Below, in pieces: positions 9,454 to 18,798 of a DNA stretch of 64,000 nt. How positions within the stretch are numbered: position 1 is the first letter of the stretch; each line of letters begins with the position of its first letter. The DNA lies in assembly GCF_030064125.1 (NCBI RefSeq), contig NZ_CP125957.1, forward strand, positions 2,294,001-2,358,000, given 5' to 3'. A program made the translations under genes and the position numbers. The notes under the pieces are model-generated. The model was not told the DNA's origin. It was given only the letters and a program-made list of their open reading frames with translations, and did no database searches. This DNA comes from Pseudomonas sp. G2-4 (GTDB taxonomy: Bacteria; Pseudomonadota; Gammaproteobacteria; Pseudomonadales; Pseudomonadaceae).

Positions 9454-11832
9454 ATGAAATTCAGTGAACAATGGCTGCGCGGCTGGGTAAGCCCGCAGGT
9501 AAGCCGGGACGAGCTGGTTGCTCGCCTGTCGATGGCCGGACTTGAGGTCGATAGCGTAACGCTGGCCGCTGGTGAATTCAGTGGTGTGGTGGTGGGCGAG
9601 GTGCTGAGCACCGAGCAGCACCCGGATGCCGATAAGTTGCGGGTGTGCCAGGTCAGCAATGGCGCGGAGACCTTCCAGGTGGTCTGCGGCGCACCCAACG
9701 TGCGCCCGGGCCTGAAGATCCCGTTCGCCATGATCGGTGCCGAGCTGCCGGGCGACTTCAAGATCAAGAAAGCCAAGCTGCGTGGCGTCGAGTCCAATGG
9801 CATGTTGTGCTCCCAGGCCGAACTGCAGGTCGGCGAAGGCAACGATGGCCTGATGGAGCTGCCGGCTGATGCGCCGGTGGGCCAGGACATCCGTGAGTAC
9901 CTGGGCCTGGACGATGCGAGCATCGAGGTCGACCTGACGCCGAACCGTGGCGACTGCTTGTCCCTGGCTGGTCTGGCCCGTGAGGTTGGCGCGCTGTATG
10001 CCGCTGCCGTGACGCGTCCTGTGGTCGCGACCGTGCCGGCTGTGCATGATGAAGTGCGTTCGGTGGAAGTCCTCGCTCCGGCCGCGTGCCCGCGCTACCT
10101 GGGCCGCGTGATCCGTAACGTCGATTTGTCGAAGCCGACGCCGCTGTGGATGGTCGAACGCCTGCGCCGCGCCGACGTGCGCAGCATCGACGCCGCCGTC
10201 GACATCACCAACTATGTAATGCTGGAGCTGGGTCAACCACTGCATGCGTTCGATCTCGCCGAAATCAACGGCGGCATCCGCGTGCGCATGGCCGAGGAGG
10301 GCGAGAAGCTGGTCCTGCTCGACGGCCAGGAAGTGGCCCTGCGCAGCGATACGCTGGTAATCGCCGACCACTCCCGGGCACTGGCGATTGCCGGCGTGAT
10401 GGGGGGCGAGCACAGCGGTGTCTCCACCACGACCCGCGATGTCTTCCTTGAAAGCGCGTTCTTCGACCAGATTGCGGTCGCTGGCAAGGCCCGCTCCTAT
10501 GGCCTGCACACCGATGCTTCGCACCGTTACGAGCGTGGCGTGGACTGGCAACTGGCCCGTGAAGCCATGGAGCGCGCTACTGGCCTGCTGCTGGACATCA
10601 CAGGCGGCGAAGCCGGCCCGATCATCGAAACCGTCAGCGAACAGCATCTGCCGAAGATTGCACCCATTACCCTGCGTGCCCAGCGCATCACCCAGATGCT
10701 GGGCATGGAAATGGATGCCGCCGAAGTCGAGCGCCTGCTCAGTGCCCTTGGCCTGGGGATCAGCGCTGACGGAGCAGGGCAATGGCGTGTCGAAGTGCCA
10801 AGTCATCGCTTCGACATCAGCCTGGAAGTCGACCTGATCGAAGAGCTGGCCCGCCTGTACGGCTACAACCGCCTGCCGGTTCGCTACCCGCAAGCTCGCC
10901 TGGCCCCACAGGCCAAGGCTGAAGCCCGTAGCGACCTGCCGGAACTGCGCCGCCTGCTGGTGGCCCGTGGGTATCAGGAAGCGATCACCTACAGCTTCAT
11001 CGATCCGCGCCAGTTCGAGCTGTTCAACCCAGGTGTCGCGCCGCTGTTGCTGGCCAACCCGATCTCCAATGACATGGCGGCCATGCGCTCGTCCCTGTGG
11101 CCGGGCCTGGTCAAGTCGCTGCAGCACAACCTGAACCGTCAGCAGGATCGCGTGCGTCTGTTCGAGAGCGGCCTGCGCTTCGTCGGTCAACTGGACGGCT
11201 TGAAGCAAGAGCCGATGCTCGCCGGTGTTGTCTGCGGCAGCCGCCTGCCGGAAGGCTGGGCACAAGGTCGCGATGTCGTCGATTTCTTCGACGTCAAGGC
11301 TGACGTGGAAGCGGTGCTCGGCTTCGCCGGTGCGCTCGACGCGTTCACTTTCGTGCCGGGCAAGCATCCAGCGCTGCACCCAGGACAGACCGCGCGGATC
11401 GAGCGAGACGGGCGTGAAGTCGGTTATGTTGGTGCCATTCACCCTGAATTGTCGAAAACCCTGGGCCTTGATCGTCCGGTCTTCGTTTTCGAGCTGGTTC
11501 TGGCTGAAGTCGCCCTGGGAAAAATGCCGAAATTCCAGGAGTTATCGCGCTTTCCTGAAGTGCGTCGAGACCTTGCGTTGCTCGCTGATCGCGACGTTGC
11601 ATCCAGCGCTGTGCTGGACGTAATCCGTGAAAATGCAGGCGAATGGCTCACGGACCTCAGGCTATTTGACGTGTATCAGGGTAAAGGCATTGATCCGCAT
11701 AGAAAAAGCCTTGCAGTCGGCTTGACCTGGCAGCATCCATCGCGCACTCTTAATGACGATGAGGTGAATACCGCAACGCAAAACATCCTCACCTCGCTCG
11801 AAAACAGGTTGAACGCCACGTTAAGGAAGTGA
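9454..11832 (+). CDS. pheT: Phenylalanyl-tRNA synthetase beta subunit
   Basis: A 792-residue beta subunit. Domains in order: EMAP-like tRNA-binding domain (about 40-150, with HPDADKLRVCQV), the B3/B4 editing domain that clears Tyr-tRNA-Phe (HAFDLAEING region), B5, the inactive synthetase-like core, and a C-terminal FDX-ACB anticodon-binding domain. Full length. A GGAGAG site lies upstream of the start. Only 3 bases separate it from ihfA. Confidence 0.98.
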   Translation: MKFSEQWLRGWVSPQVSRDELVARLSMAGLEVDSVTLAAGEFSGVVVGEVLSTEQHPDADKLRVCQVSNGAETFQVVCGAPNVRPGLKIPFAMIGAELPGDFKIKKAKLRGVESNGMLCSQAELQVGEGNDGLMELPADAPVGQDIREYLGLDDASIEVDLTPNRGDCLSLAGLAREVGALYAAAVTRPVVATVPAVHDEVRSVEVLAPAACPRYLGRVIRNVDLSKPTPLWMVERLRRADVRSIDAAVDITNYVMLELGQPLHAFDLAEINGGIRVRMAEEGEKLVLLDGQEVALRSDTLVIADHSRALAIAGVMGGEHSGVSTTTRDVFLESAFFDQIAVAGKARSYGLHTDASHRYERGVDWQLAREAMERATGLLLDITGGEAGPIIETVSEQHLPKIAPITLRAQRITQMLGMEMDAAEVERLLSALGLGISADGAGQWRVEVPSHRFDISLEVDLIEELARLYGYNRLPVRYPQARLAPQAKAEARSDLPELRRLLVARGYQEAITYSFIDPRQFELFNPGVAPLLLANPISNDMAAMRSSLWPGLVKSLQHNLNRQQDRVRLFESGLRFVGQLDGLKQEPMLAGVVCGSRLPEGWAQGRDVVDFFDVKADVEAVLGFAGALDAFTFVPGKHPALHPGQTARIERDGREVGYVGAIHPELSKTLGLDRPVFVFELVLAEVALGKMPKFQELSRFPEVRRDLALLADRDVASSAVLDVIRENAGEWLTDLRLFDVYQGKGIDPHRKSLAVGLTWQHPSRTLNDDEVNTATQNILTSLENRLNATLRK

Positions 11833-11835
11833 CGT

Positions 11836-12138
11836 ATGGGGGCTCTGACGAAAGCTGAGATGGCGGAACGTCTGTATGAGGAGTTGGGCCTGAATAAACG
11901 GGAGGCCAAAGAATTGGTCGAACTGTTTTTTGAAGAAATCAGGCACGCTCTGGAAGACAACGAGCAGGTCAAATTGTCCGGTTTCGGCAATTTCGACCTT
12001 CGGGACAAACGCCAGCGGCCTGGCCGCAATCCGAAAACGGGAGAAGAAATCCCGATCACGGCTCGCCGTGTGGTCACCTTTCGTCCAGGGCAGAAGTTGA
12101 AGGCCCGAGTTGAGGCTTATGCTGGAACCAAGTCATAA
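11836..12138 (+). CDS. ihfA: Integration host factor alpha subunit
   Basis: A 100-residue DNA-bending HU/IHF-family protein. It contains [22 protein letters not shown], the beta-arm region with the intercalating Pro, and the typical start [18 protein letters not shown]. It pairs with IHF beta from elsewhere. Co-transcribed with pheT (3-bp gap) as in E. coli, and its 3' end overlaps the next gene by 20 bp. Confidence 0.98.
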   Translation: MGALTKAEMAERLYEELGLNKREAKELVELFFEEIRHALEDNEQVKLSGFGNFDLRDKRQRPGRNPKTGEEIPITARRVVTFRPGQKLKARVEAYAGTKS

Positions 12139-12475
12139 CGACGAACTACCCGTCATCCCGGGCAAACGCTACTTCACCATCGGTGAAGTCAGCGAGCTGT
12201 GTGCGGTAAAACCGCACGTGCTGCGCTATTGGGAGCAGGAGTTTCCTCAACTCAACCCGGTCAAGCGCCGCGGAAACCGCCGGTATTATCAGCGCCAAGA
12301 CGTGCTGATGATCCGGCAGATCCGCGCGCTGCTGTACGATCAGGGGTTCACCATCGGCGGCGCACGCCTGCGCCTCTCTGGTGATGAAGCCAAAGACGAC
12401 ACAACCCAGTACAAACAAATGATCCGCCAGATGATCGCCGAGCTTGAAGATGTACTGGTGGTGCTCAAGAAATAA
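12119..12475 (+). CDS. MerR-family transcriptional regulator
   Basis: A 118-residue regulator. The MerR winged helix is clear: [22 protein letters not shown], then [21 protein letters not shown] short C-terminal helix follows with no metal-binding cysteines, so an effector cannot be inferred. The start at ATG 12119 (GAGG just upstream) is preferred to a TTG nine bases before. It overlaps ihfA by 20 bases, an arrangement conserved in Pseudomonas. Confidence 0.92.
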   Translation: MLEPSHNDELPVIPGKRYFTIGEVSELCAVKPHVLRYWEQEFPQLNPVKRRGNRRYYQRQDVLMIRQIRALLYDQGFTIGGARLRLSGDEAKDDTTQYKQMIRQMIAELEDVLVVLKK

Positions 12476-12565
12476 AATTTCTGCTTTTAAATCTTCCAGT
12501 TTTCAAAAGCTTGCGATATATTCCTGAGCGTTCCGTTGAGAGACGGAACAAGATTCACGCCTAGT

Positions 12566-12642
12566 CGGGGCGTAGCGCAGTCCGGTAGCGCACTAGCATG
12601 GGGTGCTAGGGGTCGAGTGTTCGAATCACTCCGTCCCGACCA
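12566..12642 (+). tRNA. tRNA-Pro (anticodon GGG)
   Basis: A 77-base cloverleaf with encoded CCA. The acceptor stem CGGGGCG pairs with CGTCCCG, with one G-T pair. The anticodon stem is CTAGC/GCTAG around loop ATGGGGT, giving anticodon GGG (reads CCC). The T arm is GAGTG-TTCGAAT-CACTC. The sequence resembles E. coli proL. tRNA 3' ends are common integration sites, and the DNA just downstream carries repeats and an IS remnant. Confidence 0.97.
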
Positions 12643-12658
12643 TATACTTCAATGAGTT

Positions 12659-12686
12659 AGCCCAATCTTCGCCGGTTGGGCTTTTT
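12659..12686 (+). terminator. Terminator of the tRNA-Pro gene
   Basis: AGCCCAA-tcttcgccgg-TTGGGCTTTTT is a perfect 7-bp stem followed by a T-run, starting 17 bases after the tRNA CCA end. Confidence 0.9.
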
Positions 12687-12700
12687 CATGTCTGAAAAAA

Positions 12701-12721
12701 TACTCCCACATTTACTCCCAC
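12701..12721. repeat. Short direct repeat TACTCCCAC x2 beside the tRNA
   Basis: Two copies of TACTCCCAC (12701-12709 and 12713-12721), with spacer ATT. From memory, sequences like this occur at the ends of tyrosine-integrase genes next to tRNA genes in Pseudomonas. Here no integrase gene remains, so it may be a trace of an excised or decayed element. Confidence 0.45.
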
Positions 12722-12864
12722 GGATATTCTGGATCTAGGTAGCTTCGTGTGAGCTAGTGTGAGTTCACGCCGCTTTTGGCCCTTTTTCGCGCTGCCTTTG
12801 GCACCAATCCTGTCTGATATTTCTCTCCTTTTCTCCGCTTTTTCGCATGTCAGATAGCCTTGCC

Positions 12865-12898
12865 AAACGCCCTATTTTCGGGCGATTAGGGCGTTTTT
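12865..12898 (+). terminator. Isolated terminator-like hairpin
   Basis: AAACGCCCTA-ttttcgggcga-TTAGGGCGTTTTT is a 9-10 bp stem plus T-run. No gene ends just before it, so it is probably left over from a lost gene between the tRNA and the IS remnant. Confidence 0.65.
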
Positions 12899-12910
12899 CC
12901 TCACCCGCTC

Positions 12911-13044
12911 CGCAGCGATGCACTTAAGCAGATCCGTGAACTGAAACGTACGCTGGGCAAAAAACGATGAAAGCAGAAATCCTCAAAGAGGCCGTGGAGA
13001 TCGCCCGGTCGCGAAAATGGATTCCGCACTCACACTTGTTGCCC
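12911..13044 (+). pseudogene. IS3-family transposase remnant (orfA/orfB junction)
   Basis: Positions 12911-12970 read [19 protein letters not shown] and stop, the C-terminus of an IS3-type OrfA. Overlapping it, ATG at 12967 opens [20 protein letters not shown], the start of OrfB (helix before the DDE domain). The A6 run at 12959-12964 is where IS3 elements make the OrfAB fusion by frameshifting. Only about 45 codons remain; the 5' part of orfA and nearly all of orfB are gone, and the frame stops at 13054. No terminal inverted repeats were found. Confidence 0.85.
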
Positions 13045-13086
13045 ATTCGATCGTAAGGCAGCTTATGGTACATATAATGCGCTTGT

Positions 13087-14007
13087 TTAGGTGGCCGCTC
13101 GCTTGCTACGTTCAGCATCCTCAAGCAACCAGTCACGAAATATCAGGCCTGACTGCGACAGCGGCTTGCTCTTGGAATACACCAGGTGGTCGTCGAAACC
13201 CGGCTTATGAGAGTACTCGCTGATGCGCCGAATTTCACCGTTTTGCAACATAGATTCTGTCATATGCACCCATCCCTGGCCTATGCCCATGCCGTGCTGC
13301 ATCGCATTGATGGCAAGGGTTACCTGGTTGAATAGCTGGGCGTTCTTGGGGATCTCGTACTTCAGGCCAAAATTAGAAAACCAATCGATCCAGGTTGGCC
13401 ACGGCCAAGTAGACGGGTCCAAATGCACCAGTTTCTGCTCCAATAACTGTTCGGGGGTCAACAGTCCTTTGACCGGATAGTCATGTCGGCAGATTGGATA
13501 GATTTCTTCCTCGAACAGATGATGTGTGTGCAGCTGTGTACGCCAGTGCCCGTCACTGTTCAATATGCCCAAGTCAAAGCGGTGGCATGAGGTTTCGGAG
13601 ATTTCGTTGGTGGCGTAGATGTTGATGGTGATATCCGGGTACTGGATATTAAAGCGCGCGATCCGAGGAAATAGCCAATAGTAGGATACCGACTGCGTAC
13701 AGGTAACAGTCACACTCTGGTTGTTGGCCCAGTTGCGGATGCGTTTAACGCTGTCTCCCAACTGCTGCAGTATGCCATTCACGTCGCTGTGAAACTCCTT
13801 TCCTGCATCTGTTAATAGCAGTGACCGCCCCTCACGGCGAAATAACTCGAATCCCAGACTTTCCTCCAACATGCTTATCTGTTTGCTCACCGCGCTCTGA
13901 GTGATGCACAGCTCGTCTGCGGTCTTAGTGAAGTTCTTGTAGCGCGCGGCCGCCTCGAAAAATATCAACGAATTCAAGGGCGGCAAGTGAGGGAAGTTGG
14001 TCTTCAT
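13087..14007 (-). CDS. LysR-family regulator (GcvA type)
   Basis: A 306-residue LysR regulator. The N-terminal winged helix is clear (LNSLIFFEAAARYKNFTKTA, then ITQSAVSKQISMLEE). The start motif PHLPPLNSLIFFEAAARY is that of the GcvA/AmpR subgroup. The effector domain follows. It is divergent from soxBDAG with a 17-bp perfect palindrome between, so it most likely controls that cluster in response to its substrate. The effector cannot be read from sequence. Confidence 0.93.
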   Translation of the reverse strand: MKTNFPHLPPLNSLIFFEAAARYKNFTKTADELCITQSAVSKQISMLEESLGFELFRREGRSLLLTDAGKEFHSDVNGILQQLGDSVKRIRNWANNQSVTVTCTQSVSYYWLFPRIARFNIQYPDITINIYATNEISETSCHRFDLGILNSDGHWRTQLHTHHLFEEEIYPICRHDYPVKGLLTPEQLLEQKLVHLDPSTWPWPTWIDWFSNFGLKYEIPKNAQLFNQVTLAINAMQHGMGIGQGWVHMTESMLQNGEIRRISEYSHKPGFDDHLVYSKSKPLSQSGLIFRDWLLEDAERSKRAAT

Positions 14008-14044
14008 CGGGTACCGTCGAGGGCTGTTATTGGCGGGTCATTAT

Positions 14045-14061
14045 GATTCCATAATGGAATC
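14045..14061. promoter_or_regulatory. 17-bp palindrome, putative LysR operator
   Basis: GATTCCAT-A-ATGGAATC is a perfect 8-bp inverted repeat around one base, 38 bases upstream of the LysR start and about 175 bases upstream of soxB. LysR proteins usually bind such dyads in divergent promoters; the assignment to this regulator is inference. Confidence 0.6.
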
Positions 14062-14235
14062 TATCTGTTCCGACAAATCCATTGTGGGTCAAGGGGTGGA
14101 ACGGCAATATTAGCCCTGAAACCCGGGGTTATCCAGCCGTTGAAAGCGTGACTGGACCATCGGTCAAATCAGCTGACCCATCAAGTGTGGAATGACTACG
14201 TTCCCTTGTTCGGGTACTTTCTTCCTGGGAAGGCT

Positions 14236-15483
14236 ATGCACTATTCAGCTTGGCGCTTGTTCAAAGAAGGCTTGTCCAACCATCAGAATTGGCCTGAAAC
14301 CTGGCCGGACGCCTCTCCCAAGCGTCGTTACGACGTGGTCATCGTCGGTGGTGGGGGGCACGGTCTGGCGACAGCCTATTACTTGGCGAAAAATCATGGT
14401 GTGCGCAATGTTGCGGTACTGGAAAAAGGTTACATCGGCGGCGGCAACGCGGGGCGTAACACCACCCTGATCCGCTCCAACTACCTGTGGGGAGAGTCCT
14501 CCAAACTCTACGAGCATTCCCTGAAGTTGTGGGAGGGGCTGACCCAAGATATCAACTACAACGTCATGTTCAGCCAGCGCGGCATTTACTCCCTCGGCCA
14601 CAGCCTACAGGAGATGCGCGACTTGGAACGCCGCGTCAACGCAAACGTCTTGAGCGGAGTAGATGCCGAGATCATCTCCCCAGCCGACTTACGCGATCGT
14701 ATTCCGTACCTGAACTTGAGCTCTAAGGCCCGCTACCCGATCATGGGTGCGGCCTATCAGGCGCGCGGCGGTACCGCCCGTCACGATGCAGTCGTCTGGG
14801 GCTTCGCCCGTGCCGCCGCACAGTATGGCGTCGACATCATCCAGGGCTGCGAAGTACTGGACATCGAGCGCGAGGACGGCGTGGTCAAGGGGGTGCTCAC
14901 CAGCCGCGGCGAGATCAAGGCCGACAAGGTGGCGTTAGTGGTCGCCGGCCATACCTCGGTCATGGCTCGCAAGGCTGGCGTGCGCTTGCCCATCAGCAGT
15001 CACCCATTGCAGGCGTTCGTGTCCGAGCCGATGAAGCCAGTGCTCGACACTGTGGTCATGTCCAACGCCGTGCACGGATACATCAGCCAATCCGACAAGG
15101 GTGATCTGGTTATCGGCGCCGGCTTGGACCCCTACAACGGTTACTCGCAGCGCGGCAGCCCACACATCATCGAACACGCCGCCCAGGCCATCATCGAAAT
15201 GTTCCCGTGCTTCAGTCGCGTACGTATGAATCGCCAGTGGGGTGGCATCGTCGATGTCTCACCGGACTCATGCCCGATCATCAGCAAGACCGAAGTCAGG
15301 GGCTTGTACGTCAATGGCGGCTGGGGCACCGGTGGCTTCAAGGCGACCCCAGGCTCGGGCCACGTGTTCGCGCACACCATTGCCCACGATCAACTGCACC
15401 CGCTGGCCGAACCCTTCAGCTTGGCGCGTTTCACCAGCGGCCACCTCATCGATGAATACGGCGCAGCCGGTGTCGCTCACTGA
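14236..15483 (+). CDS. soxB: Sarcosine oxidase beta subunit
   Basis: A 415-residue DAO-fold flavoprotein subunit of heterotetrameric sarcosine oxidase, which oxidatively demethylates N-methylglycine. It has the FAD motif VVIVGGGGHGLATAYYLA and the segment GGTARHDAVVWGFARAAA, whose His is the covalent FMN attachment site in this family. The C-terminal part has GGWGTGGFKATPGSG. The start at 14236 (MHYSAWRLFKEGLSNH) fits the family; the frame is open 51 bases further up. First gene of soxBDAG. It differs visibly from the soxB I recall from the Pseudomonas housekeeping cluster, so it may be a second copy. Confidence 0.93.
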   Translation: MHYSAWRLFKEGLSNHQNWPETWPDASPKRRYDVVIVGGGGHGLATAYYLAKNHGVRNVAVLEKGYIGGGNAGRNTTLIRSNYLWGESSKLYEHSLKLWEGLTQDINYNVMFSQRGIYSLGHSLQEMRDLERRVNANVLSGVDAEIISPADLRDRIPYLNLSSKARYPIMGAAYQARGGTARHDAVVWGFARAAAQYGVDIIQGCEVLDIEREDGVVKGVLTSRGEIKADKVALVVAGHTSVMARKAGVRLPISSHPLQAFVSEPMKPVLDTVVMSNAVHGYISQSDKGDLVIGAGLDPYNGYSQRGSPHIIEHAAQAIIEMFPCFSRVRMNRQWGGIVDVSPDSCPIISKTEVRGLYVNGGWGTGGFKATPGSGHVFAHTIAHDQLHPLAEPFSLARFTSGHLIDEYGAAGVAH

Positions 15484-15503
15484 TCCTTCTGGCGGAAAAA
15501 TCC

Positions 15504-15797
15504 ATGCTCAAGATCCACTGTCCCCACTGCAATGAAGTTCGCGAAGAAGAAGAGTTCACCTATCGAGGTGAAGCCTTTATCGCCCGACCCGCCGATGCCG
15601 CACTGAATACTCTCGACGACGCAGGCTTTGGCGACTACCTGTTCATGCGAGTCAACCACAAGGGGCTGATGTATGAGAACTGGTATCACGGCGGCGGCTG
15701 TCGGCACTTTCTCGTGGTCGCTCGCGACAACGTCACCAACGAAATCTCGGGAAGCTGGAGCATGACCGGCGCACCCAAGGGGGTCACTTATGAGTAA
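15504..15797 (+). CDS. soxD: Sarcosine oxidase delta subunit
   Basis: A 97-residue zinc-binding subunit of heterotetrameric sarcosine oxidase. The ligands are visible: CPHC at residues 5-8 and, later, the His and Cys in NHKGLMYENWYHGGGCRHF. It helps hold alpha and beta together. Its stop overlaps the start of soxA by 8 bases, indicating translational coupling within soxBDAG. Confidence 0.95.
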   Translation: MLKIHCPHCNEVREEEEFTYRGEAFIARPADAALNTLDDAGFGDYLFMRVNHKGLMYENWYHGGGCRHFLVVARDNVTNEISGSWSMTGAPKGVTYE

Positions 15798-18700
15798 TGC
15801 TACAGTGCGCTTCAGCCAGCCCGGCGGTCATGAGGTCATTGACCGCGACAGCCGCATCAATTTCACCTGGGACGGTGTCGCCATGAGTGGCTTCCAGGGC
15901 GACACCCTGGCATCGGCGCTACTCGCCAACGGCGTGCGCGTCGTCGGTCGCAGCTTCAAGTACGGCCGTCCGCGGGGCATCGTCTCGGTCGGCGTCGAAG
16001 AACCCAACGCGCTGATCGCGCTGGAAACTGGTGGCTATTTCACGCCCAACATCAAGGCCACCGAAATCGAGCTGTACGAAGGCCTGAACGCACGGCCGGC
16101 CACAGGCAAGCCGTCGATCAGCTCCGACTACAAGACGCTGTTCAAGCCGTTCCACAAGTTCATGCCCGCGGGCTTCTACTACAAGACCTTCCAGCAGCCC
16201 AAACGACTGTGGCCGCACTACGAGGAGCTGCTGCGCAAGATGGCTGGCTTCTCGGTATCGCCGGTGGAGCCGGACGCCGAAACCTACGAGCACAACAACC
16301 TGCACTGTGACGTGGCGGTGATCGGCGGCGGTGTGGCGGGTCTAGCGGCGGCACTGGCGGTAGCCGAGGGGGGCGCGGGCGTAGTGTTAATAGAAGAGCG
16401 CCCGGCGCTGGGTGGCAGCTGGTTCACCAATGCCGGTGCGGAAGTCGATGCCGAGCCGGTCAAGGTGTGGATCGAACGCATCGAGCAGCGCCTGCAGAGC
16501 ATGCCTAATGTGCAGATCCTCACCCGCACCTGCGCCTATGCCTTGCACGACTACAACCTGATCCAGGCGTTGGAACGGGTGCAGGATCACTTGCCCCTGA
16601 GTTTGCGTCGCGGCAGCGTGCGTCAGCGCCTGCATAAGATCCGTCCGGCGCGGGTGATCCTTGCCACCGGCGCCCACGAGCGCCTGATCGCGTTCGACAA
16701 CAACGATCTGCCGGGCATCATGCAGGCCAGCGCGGTGCAGGGCTATGTGCAGCAGCATGGTGTGCTACCAGGCGAGAAAATCGCCATCTTCACCAACAAC
16801 GACAGCGGCTATGCGCTGCTCAGAGATCTGCACGCACTGGGGCGCCGGGTTGAGGCCATCGTTGATGTACGCGCACAGATTTCCGGGGCGATGCGTAGCA
16901 TTGCGCACCTGAGCAATACCCGATTGATCAGCAGCGCGGCCGTCGTCGCGGCAGTGGGCAGTGATCAGCTCAAGGCGGTAATCGTTCAGGGCGTCAGCCA
17001 CAACGGTGACTGCAGTTGGCGCGAACAGGGCGAGCGGATCACATTAGCGGCCGATCTTCTGGCGGTGTCCGGCGGTTGGAGCCCGGTGGTGCATCTGGAT
17101 TGCCACACTGGCGCCAAGCCATTCTGGTCTGACGAACACTGCGCATTCATGCCAGCGGCACAGGGCAAGTATCGGCATTATGCCGGCTCCCTACTGGGCT
17201 TTAGTGCCGCGCGCGACTGTCAGCTTTCGGGCCGCCTGGCGGCACGCGAGGCGCTGCTCAGCCTGGAATTGAGGGCCGCCGATGCGGTCCTCATAGATGC
17301 GCCCACCAGTCTAAAGTGCGCGCCGTTCTTCCGCGCTCCGGACTGGAAGGGTAAGCAGTTCGTCGACTTGCAGAACGACGTCATGGCCAAGGACATTGCC
17401 CTGGCCATCCGCGAAAACTTTCGCAGCATCGAACACATCAAACGCTACACCGCATTGGGCTTCGGCACGGACCAGGGCAAAACCGGCAACGTCATCGGCG
17501 TCGCGATCGCCAGCGAGGTCATGCAAAAGCCCATGACCGCCGTGGGCACCACCACTTACCGTCCGGCCTACACGCCGGTGACCTTCGGTGCCATGGCCGG
17601 TGAGTTTGTTGGCGAACTGTTTGAGCCCGAGCGCCACACGCCGATGCATTTCTGGCATCTCCATCACGGCGCTGAGTGGGAAAACGTTGGCCAGTGGAAG
17701 CGCCCCTGGTACTTCCCGCGGAAGGGCGAGTCGATGCCCGATGCGCTCAAGCGCGAATGCCTAGCGGTGCGTCGCAAGGTTGGCATGATGGACGCTTCGA
17801 CCCTGGGCAAGATCGATGTGCAGGGGCCTGACGCCCGCGAGTTCCTCAACCGCGTGCTGCCCAACGACTGGACCGCGATCAAGCCTGGCAATTGTCGCTA
17901 TACAGTGATGCTCGATGACAACGGCATCGTCAAGGATGACGGCGTGACCGCATGCCTCGGCGACCAGCACTTCCTGATGACCACCACCACGGGTGGCGCG
18001 GCGAACATGTTCGTCACTCTCGAAGCCTGGCTACAGACCGAGTGGCCTGACCTAAAGGTATTCCTGACCTCGGTCACCGACCACTGGAGCACGACCGCGG
18101 TGGTCGGCGAGTACAGCCGCCAAGTGTTGCGCAGCGTATGCAGTGACATCGACTTTGATCACGAGGCGTTCCCGTTCATGCAATGGCGCCAGGGCACGAT
18201 CCATGGCGTGCCGGCGATGATCATGCGCATCAGCTTCTCCGGTGAACTGGCTTATGAGGTCAATGTCCAGGCCAACTATGGCCACGCGGTCTGGGATCTC
18301 ATCCACAAGGCCGGCCAGCAGTGGGGTATGACTCTCTACGGCACAGAAAGTCTGCATGTGCTGCGCGCCGAGAAAGGCTTCGCTATCGTCGGCCAGGACT
18401 CCGACGGTGCGGTCAGTCCGGTAGATCTGGGCATGCAATGGCTGTTATCGAAGAAAAAGCCACACAACTTCCTCGGCAAACGCGCATTAGCGCGGCCGTA
18501 CATGAACGGCACCAACCGCAAACAATACGTCGGCTTGCTGACCCTCGACCCACAGGAGGTACTCCCTGAGGGCGCGCAACTGATCGCCGAACCGAGCAGC
18601 AAGCAGACCCAGGGCTACGTGACCTCCAGTTACTACAGCCCGATTCTCGACCACTCCATTGCTCTTGCGATGCTCGAAGGCGGACGGGAGCGGGAAGGGG

Positions 18701-18798
18701 AAGTGCTGTACGCCGCGCATCACAGCGGCAAGCGAATCGCCGTGCGGGTATGCGGCACTGTGTTTTACGACAAAGAAGGGGCGCGGCAAAATGTCTGA
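15790..18798 (+). CDS. soxA: Sarcosine oxidase alpha subunit
   Basis: A 1002-residue subunit. Residues 1-100 form a 2Fe-2S-like domain without cluster cysteines. Next is an NAD-binding Rossmann domain (VAVIGGGVAGLAAALAVA, near 178). The C-terminal 400 residues are GcvT-like and bind tetrahydrofolate, which accepts the methyl-derived formaldehyde as 5,10-methylene-THF. Length is normal for the family (about 1000). It overlaps soxD upstream and soxG downstream. The substrate is sarcosine or another small N-methyl amino acid. Confidence 0.95.
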   Translation: MSNATVRFSQPGGHEVIDRDSRINFTWDGVAMSGFQGDTLASALLANGVRVVGRSFKYGRPRGIVSVGVEEPNALIALETGGYFTPNIKATEIELYEGLNARPATGKPSISSDYKTLFKPFHKFMPAGFYYKTFQQPKRLWPHYEELLRKMAGFSVSPVEPDAETYEHNNLHCDVAVIGGGVAGLAAALAVAEGGAGVVLIEERPALGGSWFTNAGAEVDAEPVKVWIERIEQRLQSMPNVQILTRTCAYALHDYNLIQALERVQDHLPLSLRRGSVRQRLHKIRPARVILATGAHERLIAFDNNDLPGIMQASAVQGYVQQHGVLPGEKIAIFTNNDSGYALLRDLHALGRRVEAIVDVRAQISGAMRSIAHLSNTRLISSAAVVAAVGSDQLKAVIVQGVSHNGDCSWREQGERITLAADLLAVSGGWSPVVHLDCHTGAKPFWSDEHCAFMPAAQGKYRHYAGSLLGFSAARDCQLSGRLAAREALLSLELRAADAVLIDAPTSLKCAPFFRAPDWKGKQFVDLQNDVMAKDIALAIRENFRSIEHIKRYTALGFGTDQGKTGNVIGVAIASEVMQKPMTAVGTTTYRPAYTPVTFGAMAGEFVGELFEPERHTPMHFWHLHHGAEWENVGQWKRPWYFPRKGESMPDALKRECLAVRRKVGMMDASTLGKIDVQGPDAREFLNRVLPNDWTAIKPGNCRYTVMLDDNGIVKDDGVTACLGDQHFLMTTTTGGAANMFVTLEAWLQTEWPDLKVFLTSVTDHWSTTAVVGEYSRQVLRSVCSDIDFDHEAFPFMQWRQGTIHGVPAMIMRISFSGELAYEVNVQANYGHAVWDLIHKAGQQWGMTLYGTESLHVLRAEKGFAIVGQDSDGAVSPVDLGMQWLLSKKKPHNFLGKRALARPYMNGTNRKQYVGLLTLDPQEVLPEGAQLIAEPSSKQTQGYVTSSYYSPILDHSIALAMLEGGREREGEVLYAAHHSGKRIAVRVCGTVFYDKEGARQNV

